Source: Halobacteriales archaeon QS_8_69_26
GTDB lineage: Archaea > Halobacteriota > Halobacteria > Halobacteriales > SW-7-71-33
Direction of reading: 5' to 3'
Length of the DNA stretch: 64,000 nt
Assembly (NCBI GenBank): GCA_003023195.1
Contig: PXRX01000035.1
Span: 58,910-122,909 of the forward strand
Shown: piece after piece, positions 59,772-64,000 of the stretch
Layout: each line of letters begins with the position of its first letter
Numbering within the stretch: position 1 is the stretch's first letter
The notes under the pieces: model-generated
The model's database searches: none
The model's input: the letters and a program-made list of their open reading frames with translations, nothing else
What the model was told of the DNA's origin: nothing
Translations under genes and position numbers: made by a program

Positions 59772-60296
59772 GTGGCGTTCGACGCCTCGCCCGCCAGCGA
59801 CGAGGAGGAGATCGTCCGTTACGAGTGGGACTTCGACGGCGACGGCGAGGCAGAGGAAACCGGCGAAACCGTCACGCACAGCTTCGGGGACACCGGCCTG
59901 AAGTACGTCGAACTGACCGTCGTCGACGGCGAGGGCCGGACCGACTCCGTGGAACGGACCGTCCCGGTGTCGTCCGTCGACGACGGGACGGAGACGACCG
60001 CGGACGACGGGACGGAGACGACCGAGAGCGACGGTACCGGGACGGAGGAGACGACCGAGAGCGACGGTACCGGGACGGGGGAGACGACCGAGAGCGACGG
60101 TACCGGGACGGAGGAGACGACCGACACCACGAGCGACGACACGGAGACCACCGCCGCCCCGACTACCGACGAAGGCACCGACGCCACCGACGGCGGTGAG
60201 GACGGCGACGGCGGCGGGATCCCCGGGTTCGGCCCGGCGGTCGCCGTGGTCGCACTGCTGCTCGCGGCACTGCTCGCACACCGCCGGCGCGACTGA
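59772..60296 (+). pseudogene. PKD-domain, PGF-CTERM surface protein lacking its N-terminus
   Basis: The visible 174 codons give one PKD domain (VAFDASPASDEEEIVRYEWDFDGDG, then TVTHSFGDTGLKYVELTVVDGEGR), a Thr/Glu/Asp-rich linker with three 33-bp repeats, and a PGF-CTERM tail (GGGIPGFGPAVAVVALLLAALLAHRRRD). A protein with this anchor needs a signal peptide, but none is present: the frame begins abruptly with GTG 59772, or continues upstream without a start to the rps2 stop. It is therefore probably a truncated gene. A short functional form starting at 59772 is the less likely alternative. Confidence 0.7.
60024..60122 (+). repeat. 33-bp tandem repeat, 3 copies, within the PKD gene
   Basis: Units at 60024, 60057 and 60090 encode ESDGTGTEETT. 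The multiple of three preserves the frame of the linker before the PGF-CTERM anchor. Confidence 0.92.
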
Positions 60297-60392
60297 CTCC
60301 GCCGGTCCCCCGTTCTCGGCGGTAACCGCCGACGGGAGCGACCCCGTCCGGTCGACGAGAGGTTTTTTCCGACCGTCGGCCGACCGATCGAT

Positions 60393-61766
60393 ATGGATCC
60401 GGAATCGAGGCGCAGAGACCTGTTGCGAGCGCTGACCGGCGTCGCCGCGACGGCCGGCCTCGGGGGACTGGCGGGGTGTATCGACCGGTTCGACGGCGAG
60501 GGCGGTGGAACGACGGTCGGCGGGGACGGGACGACCGACGACGGTGGACCGACGCCCGGCGACGCGACCACCACGGCCGGCGGCGCCACCACGACCGAGG
60601 AGACGACAGAGGCGGAGACGACCGAGGAGGGGACCCCGACCGGCGGCGACGCCTCGGGGTACACCGAGTGGGTCCCCGCCCCGTCGGCCCTCGGGATGGA
60701 GGAGGGGGAGTACTTCCTCTTCAGCTACCTCGACGTTTCGACGGTCCGCGAGCACAGCGACCGGTTCGACGAGAGCGCGTACGCGGGTTTCGAGCGGTCG
60801 CTGTCCTCGTTCGGTCCGGTTCCCGAGGTGTCCGCGGTCGAGTCGCTGGTGACGCTGTTCGTGGGGACCGGCGGCAGCCTGGTCCTCACGGTCCGGGGGT
60901 CGTTCGCCGCCGAGACCGTCGCGAACGCCGTCCTCGAGGAGCAGGGCGGCGGGGAGGCCGGCGAGTACGGCGAGTACGCCCTCTACGAGAGCGCGGAGAA
61001 CGCCGCGGCTGTCCGGGACGGGACGGCGGTCATCGCGCAGGGGATGTCCTCGGAGGGCCTGACCAAGATAAAGACGGTCGTCGACGCCCGGCGCGGCGAG
61101 GCCGATCGGTTCGTCGCCAGCGACGACGCCGCGACGCTGGTCGACGAACTGGGGGTGCGCACCTCGGCGCTGGGGGCGAGGTCGGGAGACCAGCTGAACG
61201 AGCCCTACGACAAGGAGGCGCTGTCCGTCCTGGGGCTGTCGACCGACGTGACCGACGACCGGGCCCGGTTCGAGGAGGTTCACGTCTACGAGTCCGCTTC
61301 CGCGGTCGACGTCGACCGGAGCAGGAAGGCCGCCACGAGCGGCGTTGGCACCCTCACCGGCGTCGAGGACGTCTCGACGTCCCAGTCCGGCCGGGTCGTG
61401 GTCGTCGGCGCGACGGTCCCGATCGAGGATCTCGGACTGGGCGTGTTCGGGCCGAACATCGCCGCCGACACCGGTGGCGACGAGCCGACTCCGGAGGTGA
61501 GTTTCGAGTTCGACTACGACGCGGACGCGGGGTCGGTAACGATCACTCACGCCGGCGGTGACGTCCTCAGCGAAGAGAACACGGGTGGGCTCCGCTACGG
61601 CCGCGAGGGCGGGGCGCTCCACGAGTGGTCGCTCCCCGTCAGTGCCGGCGACAGCGTGACGCTCTCTCCCGACGGTGGTCTCGAATCTGGCGACGAAGTG
61701 CTGATCGTCTGGGAGGGCCCCGACGGCGAACAGACGGAACTCCTCGGCTCCTACACGGTTCCCTGA
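60393..61766 (+). CDS. Tat-exported lipoprotein of unknown function
   Basis: A 457-residue protein. SRRRDLLRALTGVAATAGLGGLAGC is a Tat leader with lipobox and Cys at residue 29. A Gly/Thr-rich linker (35-85) precedes a globular part (about 90-365) with EYFLFSYLDVSTVREHSDRF, ALYESAENAAAVRDGTAVIA and RFVASDDAATLVDELG. The final 90 residues (VSFEFDYDADAGSVTITHAG, then WSLPVSAGDSVTL and LIVWEGPDGEQTELLGSYTV) resemble the C-terminal beta domain of archaeal type IV pilin-like proteins. Probably a lipid-anchored surface protein; ligand unknown. Confidence 0.8.
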   Translation: MDPESRRRDLLRALTGVAATAGLGGLAGCIDRFDGEGGGTTVGGDGTTDDGGPTPGDATTTAGGATTTEETTEAETTEEGTPTGGDASGYTEWVPAPSALGMEEGEYFLFSYLDVSTVREHSDRFDESAYAGFERSLSSFGPVPEVSAVESLVTLFVGTGGSLVLTVRGSFAAETVANAVLEEQGGGEAGEYGEYALYESAENAAAVRDGTAVIAQGMSSEGLTKIKTVVDARRGEADRFVASDDAATLVDELGVRTSALGARSGDQLNEPYDKEALSVLGLSTDVTDDRARFEEVHVYESASAVDVDRSRKAATSGVGTLTGVEDVSTSQSGRVVVVGATVPIEDLGLGVFGPNIAADTGGDEPTPEVSFEFDYDADAGSVTITHAGGDVLSEENTGGLRYGREGGALHEWSLPVSAGDSVTLSPDGGLESGDEVLIVWEGPDGEQTELLGSYTVP

Positions 61767-61831
61767 TCCGGGTCTAGGGCGATTCTTCCGGGAATTGGCC
61801 GGACCTTCGGCGACCGGCAGGCGTCCGGGGA

Positions 61832-62037
61832 TCACGCCCGGTCGTACTCGACGACCCCGAGCCACCGGCCGAGGGCGTCGTCGTCGAACCACGCGACCCG
61901 GCCGGTCGGCCACGCCTCGGGATCGGTGAGTGGGTAGCGGTCCCGGGGGGCCGACAGGTCCCCGCGTCGCCGTGTTCCCCGGTGGTCGCCTCCAGGTCCG
62001 CGCGGGTCACGGCCACGTGGTCCATCCGCAGGTCCAT
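61832..62037 (-). pseudogene. Frameshifted small gene
   Basis: From ATG 62037 the frame reads MDLRMDHVAVTRADLEATTG; from about 61965 a different frame continues GDLSAPRDRYPLTDPEAWPT, then RVAWFDDDALGRWLGVVEYD to a TGA at 61832. The combined 68-residue product has haloarchaeal composition, but the total length (206 bp) is not a multiple of three. The start recalls VOC proteins (DHVAVTRADLEAT), the end does not. A palindrome half-site lies 54 bp upstream. Confidence 0.5.
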
Positions 62038-62090
62038 GGTCCACGATAGGCACGGGGTCACATAGGTCCACTGTGCCCCCCGGACCCGGC

Positions 62091-62099
62091 TTACAGTAA
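62091..62099. promoter_or_regulatory. Palindrome half-site g (TTACAGTAA)
   Basis: Only the left arm is present, followed by ACCGG. It lies 54 bp upstream of the frameshifted gene and 104 bp upstream of the dehydrogenase gene. Confidence 0.45.
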
Positions 62100-62202
62100 A
62101 CCGGCCGGCGGGGTGGATCCGGGAGCGGCCCCGTCCGGGGAGTGGCGACCGGTCCGGAGTCGTTTCGGCAGGCTTACGACCGTGGTCGGCGGATCCCCGG
62201 AC

Positions 62203-63066
62203 ATGGTACGCGAACTCGACGCCGTCGAGCGGATCGGCGTTGTCGGTGCGGGGACGATGGGGAGCGGCATCGCCCAGGTGGCGGCGACGTCCGGCTACGA
62301 CGTGGTGATGCGCGACGTCGAGGAGGCGTTCGTCGAGTCGGGCTTCGAGAGCATCGAGAACAGCCTCGGTCGCCTGGTCGACCGGGGCTCGATCGACGAG
62401 GAGGAGGCGGACGCCGTCGTGGACCGCATCGAGGGGACCACCGACCTGGCGGCGCTGTCGGACTGCGACCTGGTCGTCGAGGCCGTCGTCGAGGACATGG
62501 ACGTCAAGCAGGACGTCTTCGCCGACCTGGACGGGGCCGTCGACCGGGACGTCCTCCTCGGGACGAACACCAGCACTCTCTCGGTGACGACCATCGCCAG
62601 CGCCACCGACCACCCGGACCGGGTCGTCGGCCTGCACTTCATGAACCCGGTGCCGGTGATGGAGGGCGTCGAGGTGGTCGTCGGCGAGAAGTCGAGCGAC
62701 GGGGCGGTCGAACTCGCCCACGCCTTCGCCGAGGACCTGGGCAAGGAGACCTGGGAGGCCGACGACAAGCCGGGGTTCGTCACCAACCGGATCCTCATGC
62801 CCTGGATCAACGAGGGGATCCGGGCGTTCGACGAGGGCGTCGCCACCAAGGCGGACATCGACAGGGGGATGAAACTCGGGACGAACGTGCCGATGGGTCC
62901 CCTCGAACTGGCCGACCACGTCGGCCTGGACGTCTGCCTGCACGCCTCGGAGACGCTCCACGAGGAACTCGGCGACCGCTACAAGCCCGCCTACCTGCTC
63001 AAGCGGAAGGTCGACGCGGGTGATCTCGGCAAGAAGACGGGCACGGGCTTCTACGAGTACGACTGA
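62203..63066 (+). CDS. 3-hydroxyacyl-CoA / 3-hydroxybutyryl-CoA dehydrogenase
   Basis: A 287-residue dehydrogenase. NAD-binding GVVGAGTMGSGIAQVAATSG near 13-32, the family signature DKPGFVTNRILMPWINEGI near 187, catalytic His in GLHFMNPVPVMEGVEVV (near 145) paired with the following Glu, and PMGPLELADHVGLDVCL. It oxidises 3-hydroxyacyl-CoA in beta-oxidation or related pathways. ATG at 62203; no partner thiolase or hydratase is adjacent. Confidence 0.92.
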   Translation: MVRELDAVERIGVVGAGTMGSGIAQVAATSGYDVVMRDVEEAFVESGFESIENSLGRLVDRGSIDEEEADAVVDRIEGTTDLAALSDCDLVVEAVVEDMDVKQDVFADLDGAVDRDVLLGTNTSTLSVTTIASATDHPDRVVGLHFMNPVPVMEGVEVVVGEKSSDGAVELAHAFAEDLGKETWEADDKPGFVTNRILMPWINEGIRAFDEGVATKADIDRGMKLGTNVPMGPLELADHVGLDVCLHASETLHEELGDRYKPAYLLKRKVDAGDLGKKTGTGFYEYD

Positions 63067-63103
63067 TCCGGTCGGCCGGCCGGCCCGATCAACTGCCGAC
63101 CCG

Positions 63104-63233
63104 GTCGATCACCCGCTTCACCAGGGTGAGTCCGACGGACGGCACAGGGACGTGGGTGGTCGTCCCGCTGGCGTACGGCCGGACGGTCTACGGTGCGCTC
63201 GGGTTGTACATCACGGCGTGTGAGTCCCGATGA
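63104..63233 (+). pseudogene. GAF-domain fragment, probable regulator remnant
   Basis: A short frame reads TDGTGTWVVVPLAYGRTVYG, then ALGLYITACESR, and stops at 63231-63233. The VVPLAYGRTVYGALGLY block is the conserved last strand-helix part of GAF domains in haloarchaeal Bat-type (PAS-GAF-HTH) regulators. Nothing upstream or downstream continues it, so this is a fragment. It could be chance, but the match is long. Confidence 0.45.
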
Positions 63234-63616
63234 GCGCGACGCGAACCGCCGCACCGCTGGGGGTCAAGATCATCTGCGTGCTGGCGACGATCGGTGCCCT
63301 GCTGGGGCTGGTGGGTGGGTTCGGGGTGGCGGCAGCGGGCGGGATCTGGATACTCCTGGGGCCGATCCTGGTGTTGGTTTCGGTCGCGCAACTGGCGGCG
63401 GTCTACGGCCTCTGGACGCTCCAGTCGTGGGGGTGGACGCTGGCGATGGTCCTCTACGGGCTGGACGCCGCCATCGACCTGGTCGGGCTCGCCAGCGGCG
63501 ACCCCGGGTCGGTCCTGGGCCTGGCCATCGCGGTGATGGTCCTGGCGTACATCTTCGGCAAGCGCGACCTCTACAAATCGAGGAAGCGCGAGGTGCCGCC
63601 GGCGAACAGGATCTGA
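63230..63616 (+). CDS. Small membrane protein of unknown function
   Basis: A 128-residue protein with four predicted helices: about 11-31, 34-58, 65-83 (LQSWGWTLAMVLYGLDAAID) and 93-111 (SVLGLAIAVMVLAYIFG), then a basic end KRDLYKSRKREVPP. Similar small haloarchaeal proteins carry the W-containing central helices; function unknown. ATG at 63230 overlaps the stop of the preceding fragment (ATGA). Confidence 0.75.
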   Translation: MSATRTAAPLGVKIICVLATIGALLGLVGGFGVAAAGGIWILLGPILVLVSVAQLAAVYGLWTLQSWGWTLAMVLYGLDAAIDLVGLASGDPGSVLGLAIAVMVLAYIFGKRDLYKSRKREVPPANRI

Positions 63617-63749
63617 CCCGCCACTCCTGCGGATCCGGCGGTCCGGGATCGACGGATATGACTGCCGTGGCGAAGGACGTGGAACCGGCGGGGGATCGGT
63701 CCCGCGGGACCGCGGACCTTTTGACGACCAGCACCCCAGGTGGACCGGG

Positions 63750-64000
63750 ATGACCGACGACGTCACGATCCGGCGGTATCGCCAGGGCGACCGGAACGCC
63801 GTGTGGACGGTCCACGACCGGGCGTTCCGGGCCTCTCCGGTCGAGTTCGACCCGGAGCTCAACCGGTACCTCCGGCGGATCCCGGAGTTCTTCCTCGACG
63901 CCGGCGGGGAGTTCCTGGTCGCGACGGTCCCGACCGGCCAGGGCGACTCCGAGGTCGATCCGGCGGACGGAGGGGCGAACGGAAACGGACCAGCGACCGG
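63750..64000 (+). CDS. GNAT family N-acetyltransferase (cut by window end)
   Basis: The first 83 codons start MTDDVTIRRYRQGDRNAVWTV and continue RASPVEFDPELNRYLRRIPEFFLDAGGEFLVATV, the N-terminal part of a GNAT domain up to strand beta-3. The acetyl-CoA-binding loop lies beyond the window. The last visible residues (GDSEVDPADGGANGNG) form a hydrophilic linker. The TATA-like CCTTTTGAC lies about 30 bp before the ATG. Confidence 0.8.
   Translation, partial: MTDDVTIRRYRQGDRNAVWTVHDRAFRASPVEFDPELNRYLRRIPEFFLDAGGEFLVATVPTGQGDSEVDPADGGANGNGPAT

Overview
The window is a chromosomal segment of a haloarchaeon (class Halobacteria). The evidence is very high GC, strongly acidic proteins, GTG and TTG starts, TATA-type promoters close to start codons, and archaeal information-processing genes: uS13-uS4-uS11-Rpo3, Rpo10/Rpo6, aIF1A, aIF2-beta, PriL, RIO1 and archaeal CCA transferase. 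Tat leaders and PGF-CTERM tails typical of haloarchaeal secretion are also present. No origin, rRNA operon, CRISPR array or complete transposon is visible, so I read it as core chromosome with small accessory patches.

Layout. 0-6.7 kb: TRAM protein, cupredoxin lipoprotein, archaetidylserine synthase, HEAT-repeat protein and a large secreted FG-GAP protein. 6.9-17.7 kb: VOC protein, aIF2-beta, flavin reductase, Mut7-C protein, GT87-type membrane protein, Ski2-like helicase, MinD-like ATPase and glycyl-tRNA synthetase. 18-25.6 kb: aIF1A, RIO1, PriL, several small enzymes, NIF3, uracil-DNA glycosylase and an MBL hydrolase. 25.8-38 kb: an orphan molybdenum hydroxylase large subunit, a REC-PAS-GAF histidine kinase, a second aIF1A, a broken aldo/keto reductase, a ROK kinase, an LVIVD surface protein, CCA transferase and a tRNA-Asn. 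38.5-46 kb: zinc ribbon, cobalamin adenosyltransferase, an arsenic/metal unit (permease and arsR opposite arsN2), AglQ-like protein, THEP1 NTPase, BrkB-like protein and YqeC. 46-53 kb: mobA and moaA facing away from each other, an SDR, an MFS transporter and an acyl-CoA synthetase. 53.4-59.6 kb: tRNA-Ser, rps13, rps4, rps11, rpo3, tRNA-Leu, rpl18e, rpl13, rps9, rpo10, rpo6, eno, rps2, mostly overlapping or a few bases apart. 59.7-64 kb: secreted PKD and lipoprotein genes, a 3-hydroxyacyl-CoA dehydrogenase, small remnants and a GNAT gene cut by the window end.

The less ordinary content lies between genes and in damaged genes. (1) A 20-bp palindrome, TTACAGTAA-N2-TTACTGTAA, occurs in five near-complete copies plus two partial ones, mostly 55-120 bp upstream of start codons. 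(2) Short tandem repeats (units of 20-49 bp) sit in or beside about ten genes, and in two cases supply or flank a stop codon. (3) Longer GC-rich dispersed repeats recur four times. (4) Several genes carry deletions or frameshifts. The most striking is ribosomal protein uS2, which lacks about 35 central residues in frame. (5) The tRNA-Asn gene has a 30-nt intron with a textbook bulge-helix-bulge. (6) The 3' end of tRNA-Leu is duplicated 126 bp downstream, inside the ribosomal protein cluster, as after integration and loss of a mobile element.

All functional calls come from reading the sequence and remembered family features; no database search was run.
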